64,000 bases of DNA from Gonocerus acuteangulatus (GCA_946811695.1 OX328123.1:38040054-38104053); one strand, 5' to 3'; positions 23,101 to 33,182 are shown, counted from the first letter of the stretch. A program made the numbers and translations. The notes: generated from the sequence alone by a model not told the origin.

Positions 23101-24277
23101 TCAAATATTTATCGATCCTATCTCCTTAATACCAGAAATGAGCCCCGTTAAAATATTAGCATTCCCACAACAATCTATTGGATGAGTTTGTTAATCAGAA
23201 AAATTGGTCCATCCGAAGAATGAGGAGGCTGCAAATTACTAATATGGCTGCAAATATGAAGGCCCAGTGGCCGTGAGCGTAAAGGCGTGAGCACTTAACA
23301 CTCCGTGCCAAAGGGTCGTGGGTTCGATTCCCACTAGGGGTGGTGGCTTTTCTTGAGAAAAAGGAAAAGGCATCAGCCCTATCCTGGCTAGAAAAGGGTG
23401 GTAACCTATAGATAACCCATTCTAAAATTCGTAGTTAATAATAAATGGTCGTTAAAATTTAATAAATCAAAAAATTACAAATATGCCCTTAACGGTTTTA
23501 ATTTTTTAGCGTAGTTCCTCCGTCCCTTCATAGTGATGATATTTACCTAGTTTCCTGGCAATGAATTTGAATACACTCTTGGACCATTTATAATTGATAA
23601 TTACTAGATGGCCTGCCCATCTCCAATTTTTCTTATAGATAATCCATCCAATGTCTGGGAATCTTGTTTTTTCTCTTATCTTCTTTTTGTCCCTCTTTGT
23701 GATCTGTAAAATGTAGTGTGTGTGTGTGTGTGTGTGTGTATGTCTGTTTACACGATAGCGACCACAATTTTTGTATATTCGTCACAAAAATCTACTATCT
23801 AGTAGTTAAGATTGATGAAAACTTTTCATGAGTGCAACCTCAAAAAATGTCCAAAATTCCCACAGCTGTTTTTTCCGGTTAAACGTTCTAGGAGATAGCT
23901 CTATTTTTAATTTCTTTAAAAAATGTGCCATGATGTTTTTCCATCAAGCTACATTCATCATAGGTAGGGGCTGCATATTGGAAATTGATGCCCCACAATT
24001 CAGACCATGTGTAAATAATTAACGTTTTTATTTCTCACTGTGACATAGATATTAATAAACAGAATTTATGTCTTCCCATTTCCAGGTTGACCATCAAGTA
24101 AGAAAGAAATGTGTTGAACATTGTGCTTATTTTCAAGTCGTTTACTATGAATCATGGGGGTTTAATAAAAAAATGTACTTCAATTTTATCGGTAAAAAAA
24201 GAAGGAAAAAAGACGAAAACTATATTGGATGTTCCAATTCACTTACACCATTCAACAACTCTATGTTTCCAATGTGA
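16272..24277 (+). CDS. Caspase (cysteine-aspartate protease), five recovered exons, 5' incomplete
   Basis: Exons: 16272-16445, 17455-17690, 19275-19402, 21693-21802, 24086-24277. All junctions are GT-AG and the phases fit, giving 279 codons and a stop. Seen: RGYVLLINIEHF and GSERDYEML (start of the p20 fold), SHG with catalytic His at residue 86 of the partial protein, FFQACRG with catalytic Cys at 136, and YVSQRDTSFGAWFVQ for the p10 S1-S3 pocket. The C-terminus is a basic KKRRKK segment and a short tail. Caspases are cytosolic proteases cleaving after Asp, in apoptosis or immune signalling. Known executioners have YVSWRN; here Trp is Gln. The p20-p10 linker (residues 138-170) has Asp only at 142 and 170, so the usual internal cleavage site is not evident. 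The start codon and any prodomain are missing, so initiator versus executioner cannot be decided. Introns carry SINEs and foldback repeats. Confidence 0.9.
16784..16957 (-). repeat. Family L SINE, 5'-truncated
   Basis: Within caspase intron 1. The B box GGTTCGATTCCCACTAGGGG and GGTAACCTATAGATAACC lie on the minus strand, the latter with a small internal duplication. Confidence 0.8.
16990..17169. repeat. Family A fragment with (TA)n
   Basis: ATGAGGTTGACCTCATAATT, CCGGAAGTGCC and GGTGGTTCAAATTTG precede a TA tract at 17094-17169. Lies within caspase intron 1. Confidence 0.8.
17455..17690 (+). CDS. Caspase exon B (catalytic His and Cys)
   Basis: Acceptor TGTAATTGTAG, donor CCG|GTAAGAG; 78 codons plus 2 bases. 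Contains IMSHGKEDD and KPKIIFFQACR. Confidence 0.93.
17691..18157. other. Caspase intron 2, upstream part
   Basis: AT-rich; nothing recognised before the SINE at 18158. Confidence 0.5.
18158..18485 (+). repeat. tRNA-derived SINE (family I), full head
   Basis: The head GCGAGGTTAGCTCAGTGGTA is a clear A box (TAGCTCAGTGGTAGAGC), with B box GAGTTCAAATCCC. The body includes GGGTTGAATTCGGCCTCC, AATGGGTACCTTGGGTGCTA and AGGCGGCCGGAGC. It ends CCTGTTACGGGACTGATTTA without poly(A). A second, internally deleted copy lies at 49037. Inside a caspase intron, so transcribed with it at least passively. Confidence 0.85.
18486..18859. other. Caspase intron 2 sequence, nothing recognised
   Basis: No repeat or frame identified. 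Confidence 0.45.
18861..18969 (+). repeat. Family D SINE, internally deleted, with target duplication
   Basis: GGTCTCCTCCCGTGGTCTAG joins directly to CTCGTTGGGAAAATTACTCG, so the B-box half is lost. It ends in an A-rich run. ATCTTTA occurs immediately on both sides, consistent with a target-site duplication. Confidence 0.8.
19275..19402 (+). CDS. Caspase exon C (linker and p10 start)
   Basis: Acceptor TTTTTTGGAG|A. Chosen over the AG two bases downstream because only this one continues QACRG in frame (GSLRDQG...) and avoids a stop. Donor CCAG|GTAAAT. The last residues are VYPTFPG. Confidence 0.85.
19403..21054. other. Caspase intron 3, unassigned
   Basis: About 1.65 kb of AT-rich DNA with A and T runs. 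No gene or recognisable repeat was seen. A 60-codon minus frame at 19858-20040 has no family resemblance. Confidence 0.5.
21055..21150 (-). repeat. Diverged family I SINE tail
   Basis: AGTCCCGTAACAG and GTACCTGATTCTTGG correspond to the reverse complement of the family I 3' end (CCTGTTACGGGACT; CATGAATCAGATA). Confidence 0.55.
21484..21670 (+). repeat. Strongly diverged family L SINE
   Basis: Pattern conserved but worn: GTGTGAGGACTAAGGCAGGA, AAAGAAAAGGCATTAGGC, ACAACCTGTAGATAAATTGA, AAATGGATATTAAAA. Lies in caspase intron 3. Confidence 0.55.
21693..21802 (+). CDS. Caspase exon D (p10 pocket)
   Basis: Acceptor TGATTGTTTTAG, donor AATATG|GTATGT. Encodes YVSQRDTSFGAWFVQ and LLTMLNM, matching the caspase small-subunit strand and helix. 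Confidence 0.9.
22054..22085 (+). ncRNA. Degenerate hammerhead-like motif
   Basis: CTGAAGA, a weak stem (GTGCC...GGATGT), then GAAAC followed by ATTTC rather than GTC. Upstream is CATCCACAAGTGGAGG. It resembles the other hammerhead-like copies but lacks a proper cleavage triplet. Confidence 0.25.
22281..22327. repeat. Perfect palindrome, 20-bp arms
   Basis: AATTTGTCTTATTTTTAATG, a 7-base loop, then its exact reverse complement. Confidence 0.85.
22453..22843. mobile_element. Inverted pair of hammerhead-family ends
   Basis: The left arm (22459-22560: TTGGGATTCGGCTAGGAG, ACGTCAGACTTTCAAAAAGA, TTTTGGACGTTTCGACTGCA) is the near-exact reverse complement of the right arm (22735-22843). The spacer is about 180 bases. 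The same terminal phrase TTGGGATTCGGCTA starts the copies at about 1468 and 50763. Penelope-like elements and related retroelements carry hammerheads near their ends and often show inverted terminal copies; assignment here is inference. Lies in caspase intron 4. Confidence 0.55.
22740..22774 (+). ncRNA. Hammerhead-ribozyme-like motif, intact core
   Basis: CTGAAGA, one extra A, stem GGCTGC/GCAGTC (6 pairs, one G-T), GAAAC, GTC. All conserved core bases are present (position 7 is free). The extra A between the core and stem II departs from the canonical form, and helix I is weak (one pair). Confidence 0.45.
22844..23255. other. Family A/B repeat fragments in caspase intron 4
   Basis: AATTTCAGCCGGAGAAAATTA recalls the family A line before 'aagtgcttaaaac'. 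GCTATTAAGGTTGCACTCAT at about 23070 begins a family B fragment running to about 23200. Confidence 0.5.
23256..23465 (+). repeat. Family L SINE, full head
   Basis: GTGGCCGTGAGCGTAAAGGC, GTGGGTTCGATTCCCAC, GGTAACCTATAGATAACCCA, AATAATAAATGGTCGTTAAA. Confidence 0.85.
23466..24085. other. Caspase intron 4 remainder with (TG)n and family B fragment
   Basis: A TG tract at 23716-23738 is followed by TCTGTTTACACGATAGCGAC, the family B line. A 64-codon frame at 23828-24022 matches no family. Confidence 0.5.
24086..24277 (+). CDS. Caspase terminal exon E
   Basis: Acceptor CCCATTTCCAG, phase 0, 63 codons and TGA. ENYIGCSNSLTPFNN aligns by position with the closing strand of caspase p10. AATAAA signals follow at about 24323-24338. 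Confidence 0.85.
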   Translation, partial: VDHQVRKKCVEHCAYFQVVYYESWGFNKKMYFNFIGKKRRKKDENYIGCSNSLTPFNNSMFPM

Positions 24278-25344
24278 TTGTGTAGACTTTTTTAAACTGC
24301 CATTTATTTATCTCATTAAACAATAAAATAAAATAAATATTGATTTTATTTTTTTTCTAATGGATACGATATTTCAAGTAAATATTTACAATATATTTAT
24401 TTTTAAGTAATGTTAAAATAATTTTTGACCCAACAATCTATTATAGTATAAGGCAGAGTAATTTTTTTTATTGAGCATAAATTAGTACAAATTTATATAA
24501 ATATATATACTGCAATGATATATAAGGGGGTATTCAAAGAAATGTGAGTTTATGGCATAGCAAAGTGTAGCATTCCTATCCAAAATAAATACCTTATTAT
24601 ATTTCATAAATATATCACAATATTTGCCTTTTGTCAAAATAATAAAATAGTCAAATTAATAAAAAGCTTAAATTAATAAAAGCATGGCAGTGATTTTTTT
24701 TTATGTAGTGTAGTGAGTGTCAAGTATATACATTTTCAATGATTCCATATGTCTCAACAAGGAACGAAAAGACGTCACGGATTGCAAGTTTTTCCCAGGC
24801 AGAGCGATAACAGGGATGTTTTAAAAAGCGACCCTTGCTCAGCCACTAAGCAAGGCCCTAGAGTCCCCTGGTACAGTCGGGGTAAAGCCTATAAAATGGT
24901 TTCCACTCCTACCCTTGCTTTAACAAAGTAAATGTAAGTTAGCCTTAAAATACATCCTACTCTAGTCCCTCCCTAGAGAACCCTGACTCCCCTTAGTTTT
25001 AGTATTCTAGACTAAGTAGGCTTAAGTCCCCCTATTTGTAAATCTTCACAGTCCCTTCTATTACGTAAGCGTAGCATAAGGTGTAGTCCGGCTCCAGGCT
25101 CTAGTCCGTTGGGCCGGGAGCTCTTTATGTATATATTAATAAATTCTGGGGGGTGGGGAATAAAAAACAAAAAAAAAATCACTCTAACAACTATGTTCGG
25201 TCCCTCCCTATATATCCCTACTCCCCTAGATTTAGTACTTTAGACTAAGTAGGCCCCCTATTTGTTGGGGGGTATTGCCCTTTCGATATTGCCATGGCTG
25301 GTGAAGGCCCTTTTAGTTTTAAAAAAACTTTTAATCTATATAGA

Positions 25345-25389
<45 letters not shown>

Positions 25390-25534
25390 ACATAGTTTTT
25401 AAATTACGACTACTATATATAAGGTAATTTAAAATAAAATGTATACTATTAAATAGTTTATGATTTCAAAATTATATTATTAAAAAACCTTTCCCGTAAA
25501 GCATTAATACACTAAAACTAAAATCATAAATCAT
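24278..25534. other. 3' flank of caspase, then a C/T-rich duplicated segment
   Basis: 24278-24740 is AT-rich with nothing recognised. At 24955-25050 and 25195-25265 a related segment occurs twice (CTAGTCCCTCCCTAGAGAAC / CGGTCCCTCCCTATATATCC; TAGTTTTAGTATTCTAGACT / GATTTAGTACTTTAGACTAA). It may be the 3' UTR of a retroelement. A 60-codon frame at 24749-24931 is unassigned. A T homopolymer of about 40 lies at 25349-25388. Confidence 0.45.
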
Positions 25535-25829
25535 ATTTTAATGTTTGCCCATTTTCCGGATGAGTGGAAAACTGCAAAGGTAATTGTTCTTTCAAAGCCT
25601 GGGAAGAACCCTGTTCTTCCTAGTAGCTATCGCTACATTTCATTGCTTAATTGTCTCAGGCCAACGGCCATAGCCACGTTGAATACACCGGTTCCCGTAG
25701 ATCACCGAAGTTCAGCAACGTCGGGCGAGGTCAGTACCTGAATGGGTGACCGACCACGTGCTGTTGGCATTATAAAAGGGTGGCAACCTATAGATAGCCC
25801 GGCGCTAATGGCCAAGATGTAGCTGCGCC

Positions 25830-25863
<34 letters not shown>

Positions 25864-27004
25864 TCTCAGCAAAGTAGTTGAAAAGGTCATCAAATCGAAT
25901 ATAATTTCCCTTATGGAAGATAGGAATCTATTATCCAACGACCAACATGGCTTCCGAAGTAAGCATTCAACAACAACCCAGTTAGCCAGGGTAACCGACA
26001 TGATCCTCCATAATTTTAATTTAAACAAACATACTGGCATGGCTCTGGTAGATGTCGAGAAAGCCTTTGATTGTGTATGGCATAATGGCCTCATATACAA
26101 GCTTATTCAATATAACTTTCCGGTATACTTAATTCTCCTCATTAATAATTACCTAAAAAATATATCTTTTTATATTTCCATTGCTGACCAAAAATCTAAA
26201 CTCTACCAAATCCTCGCGGGAGTCCCTCAAGGTTCGGTACTCGGCCCCATACTATTCATTATATTCCTAAATGATATAAACAATCTCAAAATTAAATGTA
26301 AAAAATCTCTTTTTGCTGATGATACGGCATATATAATCTCCAGCTTTCGGGTTGACACTATTGCTAGGCATCTTACCACAGCATTGGAAAAGTGTACCAA
26401 ATACTGTAATAAGTGGAAAATAAGGTTGAATAGTGAAAAAACTGAGGTTATACTGTTTACTCGGAGAAGACCTAAAGTATACCCTGAAGTAAAGATTTTC
26501 GGAAATTCAATCCCATGGTCTAAAAATGTTAAGTATCTTGGAGTAAATTTGGACTCTAAACTGACTTACACGAACCATATTAACATTCAATGTAATAAGG
26601 CTATTGCTATATTACAATCCTTATTTCCTGTAATGAATAGAAACTCAGGATTAAGCATAATTAACAAAAGACTTATTTATTATTTATATATTAGGCCTGT
26701 GTTACTTTATGCATGCCCTATTTGGTCTATGACATGTGAAACCAACAAGAGGAAATTACAGGTGACTCAAAATAAATGCTTGAGATTCATTGGTTCTTTT
26801 CCCCGATGGACTCCTATCATGCATATGCATGAAGTTCTTGACATCCCTACAATAAATCTGTACATAATTAAAGTGACACAGCATTTCTTTGAAGCATGTC
26901 AAAGTAGCAGCTATAAGCATATTGCTGATATAGTTAATTATAATTATCATAGCCTAAATTATAAGCATTACAAGTATAAGAGGCTCAAGCATGTTACCTT
27001 TTGA
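25535..27004 (+). pseudogene. Jockey-like LINE reverse transcriptase (5'-truncated, split by a SINE)
   Basis: The frame begins within RT region 0-1 (FPDEWKTAKVIVLSKPGK, SYRYISLLN), is interrupted at 25660-25860, and resumes in the same frame. Removing the SINE plus one target copy (210 bases) leaves the frame intact. Then follow DQHGFRSKHST, VDVEKAFDCVWH, LAGVPQGSVLGP (RT box 4), SLFADDTA (catalytic FADD), KYLGVNLDSKLT and RPVLLYACPIWS, ending in TGA at 27004. This order is typical of Jockey/CR1-group LINE ORF2. The endonuclease and ORF1 are missing. About 490 open codons imply a fairly recent copy. The internal ATG at 25913 is not a natural start. Confidence 0.88.
25660..25860 (+). repeat. 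5S-rRNA-headed chimeric SINE in the LINE
   Basis: 25660-25769 is a 5S rRNA-like head: GCCAACGGCCATA, CACGTTGAATACACCGGTTC, CACCGAAGTTCAGCAACGTC (A-box region), GAATGGGTGACC (C-box region) and GTGCTGTTGGC. About ten bases of the usual 120 are missing near GGGAACACC. Next comes AAAAGGGTGGCAACCTATAG, matching the family L body, then GGCGCTAATGGCCAAGATGT, matching the family D tail, then about 30 A. It is flanked by TTGTCTCAG (25651-25659 and 25861-25869), a target-site duplication. Known SINE3-class elements have 5S heads; the three-part structure here is the notable point. Confidence 0.9.
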
Positions 27005-27284
27005 TTTTCAGTGTATAGGGTTTTTTTTTTTGTATTTTTCCCTTATAATATTTTAGTAATAAAAATTAAATAGATATAGGTAATTTAAAATAGTTGTAAA
27101 AGCTTATAGCTTGGATACTTGTATTTAATTAATTGTAAAAATTCATTTTATTTGTTTATATTTCTTTGGACAATCAAATTCTTTTTATTTATTTATATTT
27201 CAAAATTATGTTTTTAAAAAAAATAATTTCAGAAATTTTAAGAATAGTTTCTGGCTTCTCTTCTTAAGAAGAAGACAAAACAGA
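27005..27284. other. LINE 3' UTR and AT-rich flank
   Basis: No poly(A) tail is obvious; the sequence grades into AT-rich DNA at about 27240. Confidence 0.4.
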
Positions 27285-27340
27285 TATGGGCTATCTACAG
27301 GTTACAACCCTTTTCTGCCTAAGATAGGGTGGTGCATTTT
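27285..27340 (-). repeat. Family L SINE fragment
   Basis: GGCTATCTACAGGTTACAAC and CCTAAGATAGGGTGG, worn. Confidence 0.55.
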
Positions 27341-27359
27341 AGCACAATCTGAAGGAATG

Positions 27360-27432
27360 TAGCTATTAAGGTTGCACTCATGAAAGAACTTTTGAAGAAT
27401 GTCTTTGAATTTTCATCGATCCTACCTAGCAC

Positions 27433-27504
<72 letters not shown>

Positions 27505-27506
27505 AT
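27360..27506. repeat. Family B fragment with (TA)n(TG)n
   Basis: GCTATTAAGGTTGCACTCAT and TTCATCGATCCTACCTAG, then TA at 27436-27481 and TG at 27482-27504. Confidence 0.75.
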
Positions 27507-27514
27507 GCTTTCCA

Positions 27515-28410
27515 TATGTCCCTGTTTGACTGGGAATGTCCCGATATTTTTCTCTTGTCCTGGTGTACCACCCAGTTTTACCAATGTCCCGGAAACGGCT
27601 GAAAGATGTAAAAAGTAATAAATTTATGTTTTTAAGAATCTTCTATGAATCGGTTACTTTTCTTCAATCAGCAATTTTGACTACCGCGCACAGTGTCAAA
27701 GAAGTGAGAAGTATTCTATCTGTAATATCAGGACCTTGGAAGAGAAAGGGCGAATCACGAAATCCGGGTGTTGCTAAATCGCAGTCAAATTTCTATAAGT
27801 GTTTCAGGATAGGAAAGATGAATGTTTACCTTATGGAATGCTGATTCATAAACCTGATTGAAAAAGTATGCAATTGAAATTCATTGTTCTAATTTTAATT
27901 TATACGAGTAATTCATGGGTATCAAAATGCAAGGAGGAAAGTTTCAGACCCTGGATTCGCCCTTCGAAATCGGACATTGACTTTTTCATAGATGATGGTG
28001 CTATTTACTTTATCTTGAAACTGTGAGAGAACTAAAGGCGAACCTGAGAAATAAGGATAAGCGTCTTATAACCTACTTTGTATAAGAAAAAAAAAATTGA
28101 TTTTTCAGATTCGCCTTTTCTCTTTCAAGGTCCTGATAAGTGGCCAAACGCTGGAGAACTACTTACACAACGCTGACAGCGTTCAGCCCCTCCACTATTT
28201 GGCTGGGGGAGTTTTTAAAGTAAATTAAGTAGCAACAATTTCTTTTTCGTTTTTAAAAGGTGGGCAGACTAACAATTTATGGTTCCCGGACTCCCGTTAC
28301 GAGACTTAAAACTCACCATTTTGCTTCTATTTTGTTTAAATATTCCGGGAAGGGCTATTCCATACTCCCCGACCCCCCGGTATGCCCATCCCATATTAAT
28401 GTGTACTGGT
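27515..28410 (-). repeat. Dispersed repeat, inverted copy of 8560-9044, with MITE inside
   Basis: Reverse complement of the GTCCCGGTATTTTGC-type segment in Helitron 1. Matching lines include AATGTCCCGGAAACGG, TTTTAAGAATCTTCTATGAA and GGTATGCCCATCCCATATTA. Two frames here (27536-27844, 28279-28632) are repeat-derived. Confidence 0.65.
27728..28136. mobile_element. MITE with TA target duplication
   Basis: The left end TCAGGACCTTGGAAGAGAAA mirrors the right end TTTCTCTTTCAAGGTCCTGA. The inverted ends also share GGCGAATC/GATTCGCC. TA flanks both sides, as for Tc1/mariner-type insertion. Length 409 bases, no transposase frame. Confidence 0.75.
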
Positions 28411-28863
28411 TTTACTCACCAAGTATATGGCTGTAGCTTTTGTTATATTCCATCGAAACTCGGTATTCGTTTTGGTAATCTAAAGAGAAAAGTATGTTTT
28501 AAAAATAAATTAAATCGGTTCATTACGAGGGGGGTTTATTCGGGAACCAAATTACTAATTTACTCATACCGACCGTCCTTTCTTGTGTATACGTCGTGGG
28601 TATCTAAAGAGAATGATGTGTTTAAAAAATAAACTGAATTAGTTCAATAGAATTCCGAGTTTACTCTGTACTGTGTTCAAATTGAACTGCTTCCCAACCG
28701 GCATTGGTTGTCTCTTCTACCACTAGGAGCGCTGAGCATTAGAATCGTTGGATTCAATTGAAATATTTTCGACATGGTTCATCAAACTCAGATGTTAACA
28801 TTTTGGTTACATTTGGAGTTAAGGAAGTATTCGAAACAAATTATTGTATTAATAGGCATGAAA
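28411..28863. other. Repeat-like sequence, no gene
   Basis: Two related lines (GGTAATCTAAAGAGAAAAGT and GGTATCTAAAGAGAATGATG) suggest a worn tandem repeat related to that at 35700-36100. Family A line (GGATTCAATTGAAATATTTT) at about 28750. Confidence 0.45.
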
Positions 28864-29054
28864 TGGGTCTCCCCATGGTCTAGTGGCTAACGCCTTGGAT
28901 TTTCATGCGAGAGATTGAGGTTCGAGTCCCACCTGCAGCAGGGATTTTCTCATCTCACGGCTCGTTAAAAACAAATTTAACCATGGATGAAGGCTCTAAT
29001 GGCCCAGACGTCGGTGTGCAGTAAAAAATAAAAAATAATAATAATAAAAAAAAA
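28864..29054 (+). repeat. Family D SINE
   Basis: GGTCTCCCCATGGTCTAGTG, GAGGTTCGAGTCCCACC (B box), a diverged body, AATGGCCCAGACGTCGGTGT, and an A-rich tail. Confidence 0.8.
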
Positions 29055-29784
29055 TACATTCTTCCAAACTAAGATAAATAAATTTTGGTAGATAGTATTC
29101 GATAAAATATATTTTATTAATAGACATGAAAAGTTCTGGCATCTTTGTACATTTTCGTAAATATCTCGAAAACGGTTGGGAAATCGTGGCTGGTGGATGG
29201 TGTCCATTAGAAAGCTTACCAAAGTCTCTAAAAAATGGTTCTTATGTAATTTTTGATGGGGTGATGTCAATCGGAGAAATAAGTGCTTGAAACATTGAAA
29301 TTGTTAGTATTTTTTTGCTTTGTTTTCCCTCCTTTTTCGGTGAATCGACTGGTGAGGTCGTTAGAACTAGGAAATTGTTAGTTTTTGTCTGTTTACTTAA
29401 CTTTTTATTTTTTTAATTGCATTTAACAGGAAAATGAATATTTTTGTAAAAAAGACAAGAAAATGAGAAACAGTGTTATAGTGTTTTCCTAGATCGATCG
29501 TTAAGAAGGCGAGGGTGTCATTTGCGCGAGGGTACTGTCAGGTTCCTGTTGTGGCGTTTTAAACTTCCCTCTCTTTGAGAGTTTATTTTATATTTTAACT
29601 GTTTTTATTCCTTTACTAATGTGACTAGGGATATGGGCGGAACCGCGCTATGATAACGCAGCTCCTGCAAGTCGGACTATTTTTTAAGAGATTTCATTGG
29701 CGTAGGTATTTAAATGATGTTAACCATTAAATGAATTCGATCCCATAAAAACAGCAAGAATGTGGAAATCCAAATATTAACACT
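29055..29784. repeat. Family A-related repeat ending in M45
   Basis: Includes CGTAAATATCTCGAAAACGG and GATGTCAATCGGAGAAATAA (family A lines). M45 lies at about 29640-29682 (GGAACCGCGCTATGATAACG). Confidence 0.6.
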
Positions 29785-30605
29785 GTTACTATTCCATAAT
29801 TGAATCGATCCATGCAAAAAGAGCTTCAGTCCATAATAAGTAGTTTTGAGAAAACACTGTCTACACCCTTCATTTGTTTTATTATTGTGCTATTTTTTTT
29901 TTTTTTTTTTGTCTGAGTACCCCATACTGATACAAGTTATATATGAAACATTGGTTATTACTAACAAATGCATTATATTATTAAAATATAATAATAGTGC
30001 TTGGACTGAAGCTCTTCTTGCGTGGAACAGCCTAAGGAGTACTTCCTTGCAAAATATAAGGTCTAATATAATGTAAAACACATTGTAGGATATATTGAGT
30101 AACAGTTTATTATCAATGGTACAATATCTAAGAAATATTTGCATGATATAAAGTTCATAGAATGAGTAATGTAATGCTTAATCGTCTTGAACTTCTTCAT
30201 CTATGTTTATAGTTGTTGGCCAAGCCAATATTTCATAGTAAAAATTCTTGTGCTCTTCTGAAACGTATGGCATCAACTTCTTAATATCTTCAACTTTTTT
30301 CTGCTTTTTTCTGCTGGGATGGGGACCTTCCCTCCTGGGTAGGCAGGATTAGGAGGGAACACAGGAGCCTGAAGACCTTGACGTAAACGAAAGGTATGTG
30401 CTACAATGCCGTTAATGATTTTTTTTTTTTTTTTTTTTTTGCTACATGTGTTTCAATGGCAACAATGTATTGGACTAAAGTCCTCTTAACATAGAAATGG
30501 GTAGTGACCGTCAGAGACAACGAATCCATCACTAACTCATAGTTGGAAAAAAATTGTCTGAAGCTCTTTTTGCATGGATCGATTCAATTGTGTAATAACA
30601 CCAGG
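29785..30605. mobile_element. TIR element with decayed minus-strand frame
   Basis: The left end AATTGAATCGATCCATGCAA, AAAAGAGCTTCAG is mirrored at about 30556-30592 (CTGAAGCTCTTTTTGCATGG, ATCGATTCAATT). An internal related phrase (CTGAAGCTCTTCTTGCGTGG) sits at about 30007. The superfamily is unknown. Confidence 0.55.
30178..30404 (-). pseudogene. Decayed coding frame in the TIR element
   Basis: The minus strand shows coding-like sequence with a frame change near 30300. An upstream segment reads PPNPAYPGGKVPIPAEKS; a downstream segment reads EEHKNFYYEILAWPTTINID and ends at a stop at 30178. The acidic C-terminal end looks like the end of a transposon protein, but I do not recognise the family. 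Confidence 0.3.
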
Positions 30606-32011
30606 GCTAATAGTCATTTGAAAGCGCTCTAAAGTGTCGCAACTCCTGCGATTTAGTCTTTGTAGCGTCACTAAATACATCCTTACGGATTAAACAAATT
30701 CCTCCTTGACGAATAAGAATGTACGCAAGAATTATAATACGTGAAAATAATCAAGCCCATACTATTCCAGAAGGGCATATTACACTGATTGAGGATATAA
30801 ATGAATGCTTGTTGTGTAGTTGAGTACCTGACTAGCTAGGGCTGTACCCTCTCCCCTACCTGCCCCTACAGAACATCTGCCCTTTCCTGCTCAGTAGTGC
30901 ATCAACCCTCAAAGTCTATACGCTCAGCACGCTCAACGCTTATCAAGGTGCGTCTCTTTAGCTTACATCTCTTTAGGCTACATTATTATTGTATTTCAAA
31001 AATACTGTGCTTTTTTTTCAATAATATTTTTCATCATAAAATTATAGATTAGCCCTTTTTAATGCATTTAACTCATACATTTTTTGCTTTGATAAAATAA
31101 AATGATACTGATTTATCTATAGTTAAATGATGGATAGTAGCCTATTCCAATATATGATGCATTGATAATAAACGATAGACCTAGTTATGAATTGTTGATA
31201 ATTAAAACAAATACTTTACTTCATGTTATTATAATCCGAATTAACGTCCGTTATTCGATACCTCGACTCACAAAATGTATGATTCTAGTAGCTGTAATGC
31301 TTTTATTTACTCGAATCCTCAGTATTATTGTATGGCAGCTGATAAAAAAGAGGAATTACTTATCATATATTATACTTTCAAATGACACATTAAATAATAG
31401 ATTTAAATTCGTTAAAAGTATGGAATTTATTTAAGAACATTTCAAACAAAGGCGATGTCACACTAAATTTTAAAATGTAATGGTATTAGTCATTATCATT
31501 TTTTGTAAAAAATAAAAACATTAATACTTAAATGAATATATATATATTTATGCGTCCATCATCAGTGCTCGTATTACTTCTTGCTCTTTTAAACATTTCA
31601 TTTATTATCTTATCAGTTTAGTGCGATGACATTTTGATTCGTAAACTTAACATATTTCTTTAATTGAGGCATATTTTTTATAACTGAGGCATATTTCTTT
31701 AAATTTTGGCGAAATACAGCGTGTCTTTTATACAGCCACAAACAGATAATATTTGAATTCCTATAATGTACTGAAAAGGTTTATTCCCTGTATTAATAGA
31801 TAAAACCTAAACTTCATGCAGGCGTTTTCCTAGAATACATCAATATTGACTTATTGCATTTCATAAATAATGACAGTATATATACATATATTTATTTGGT
31901 TTGTAAATATTCTTTTTTCTATTGGCATTTCATTGTTAAAATATGTCAGTGACGGTATTACCTGAATATATTTGAAGCATCCTTAGATTTTGATGTGCTT
32001 TAAAAGGAGAA
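30606..32011. other. AT-rich, no gene recognised
   Basis: A degenerate M45 (GTCGCAACTCCTGCG) at about 30637. A frame at 31162-31434 (90 codons) has hydrophobic stretches but no family resemblance. Confidence 0.45.
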
Positions 32012-32167
32012 ATGTTTACGGGCCGGTTGTTGAAAACTTTTGGCTTTTGGTGGTGGAGCGAAAGGGATGCATCATATCATCAATTATTTATGCTTGAAGA
32101 TGTATTGATTAGGCCTCCTGTTGAATATTTGTCATTCGAAATATTCCAAGCAGTGATGATTTGTTAA
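32012..32167 (+). CDS. Short unassigned frame
   Basis: A 51-codon ATG frame (FGFWWWSERDASYHQLFMLE in its middle) with less AT-biased codons than its surroundings. No family recognised. It may be a transposon scrap or chance. Confidence 0.15.
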   Translation: MFTGRLLKTFGFWWWSERDASYHQLFMLEDVLIRPPVEYLSFEIFQAVMIC

Positions 32168-32343
32168 CGCAGTAGCATAATCTTTTGTCAATTGTTTCGG
32201 AAAATGATTGGAGAATAATTTTTTTTTTTTCAATTATTCTGCCTCTACCCTTATAGGTCATTGGCAGTGGAGGTTGGCTATAGTTCTATATGATATAGTC
32301 TGGTATCTTCTAGGTAGATAATAGGTTCTCAATAGGCCATTTT

Positions 32344-32553
32344 GGAGGTCCGGTGGCCGTGAGCATTAAGGCGTGAGCACTTAACACTCCGTGCCAAAGG
32401 GTCGTGGGTTCGATTCCCACTAGGTGTGGTGGCTTTTCTTTAGAAAAAAAAGAAAAAGCATCAGCCCTAGCCTGGCCAGAAAAGGGTGGTAACCTATAGA
32501 TAACCCATCCTAAAATTCGTAGTTAATAGTAAATGGACGTTAAAATTTAATAA
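32344..32553 (+). repeat. Family L SINE, full head
   Basis: CGGTGGCCGTGAGCATTAAG, GTGGGTTCGATTCCCAC, GGTAACCTATAGATAACCCA, AATAGTAAATGGACGTTAAA. Confidence 0.85.
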
Positions 32554-32579
32554 GGCCTTTTGAATACTGAACAGAGGGT

Positions 32580-32996
32580 ACCGAAGGTGGTTTGCCTCAT
32601 CTTCTTATTGGTTAAAAATGATAAATAAAAATCCCAACAGAGGTTCGCGATTTAGCAGATCAAACTTATCGCCCCTTGTCGTTCCTCCTGAAGTTGTAAG
32701 GCCTCATCGAAAAGCTCATGCAAAAAAAATGTCAAATATGGAACGGCCTTGTATCCTGACAGATATTCGTGAAAAGCTAATTATTGAAGGTGAAAAAAAA
32801 AAATACAAAAACGAAAGCAACACCCTAAACGTAAGACACCACATACAAATAAACCCCTTCCAAAAAAAAGTGGTAAATAAAAAGAAAATTATTCTAATGA
32901 CAGTTCAGATTCTGATACTGACACCGAAATTTCTTCAGGAGGAAGTGACGTTGATCCGCCTGATAAATGTTGCGAGTTACGTCGATGACCACTAAC
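32580..32996 (+). pseudogene. pogo-like transposase C-terminal remnant
   Basis: The frame from 32618 reads NPNRGSRFSRSNLSPLVVPP, then EVVRPHRKAH and ILTDIREKL. This matches the region after the DDE domain in pogo/Tigger transposases ('...sPe.vrP.pKa...ILTdTPEK'). A frame change follows near 32820. In the second frame, an acidic Ser/Asp stretch (SSDSDTDTEISSGGSDVD) and PPDKCCELR appear, as in pogo C-terminal tails. The catalytic domain is absent. Confidence 0.6.
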
Positions 32997-33182
32997 AATT
33001 TGAAAAATATGATTTGGAAAAAGGAAATTTTTTCCTTTTTAAAAGTAAAAGTAAAAGTAAAAAGACTATTACATATTTAGTAAGATATCTGTGGTATTAA
33101 ATGTCCAATGTTTATTCCCAGCAACGTTACGTGTGTTAAGCACATTAAGCACAACATAATATCAATAATAGCTTTTAGCACT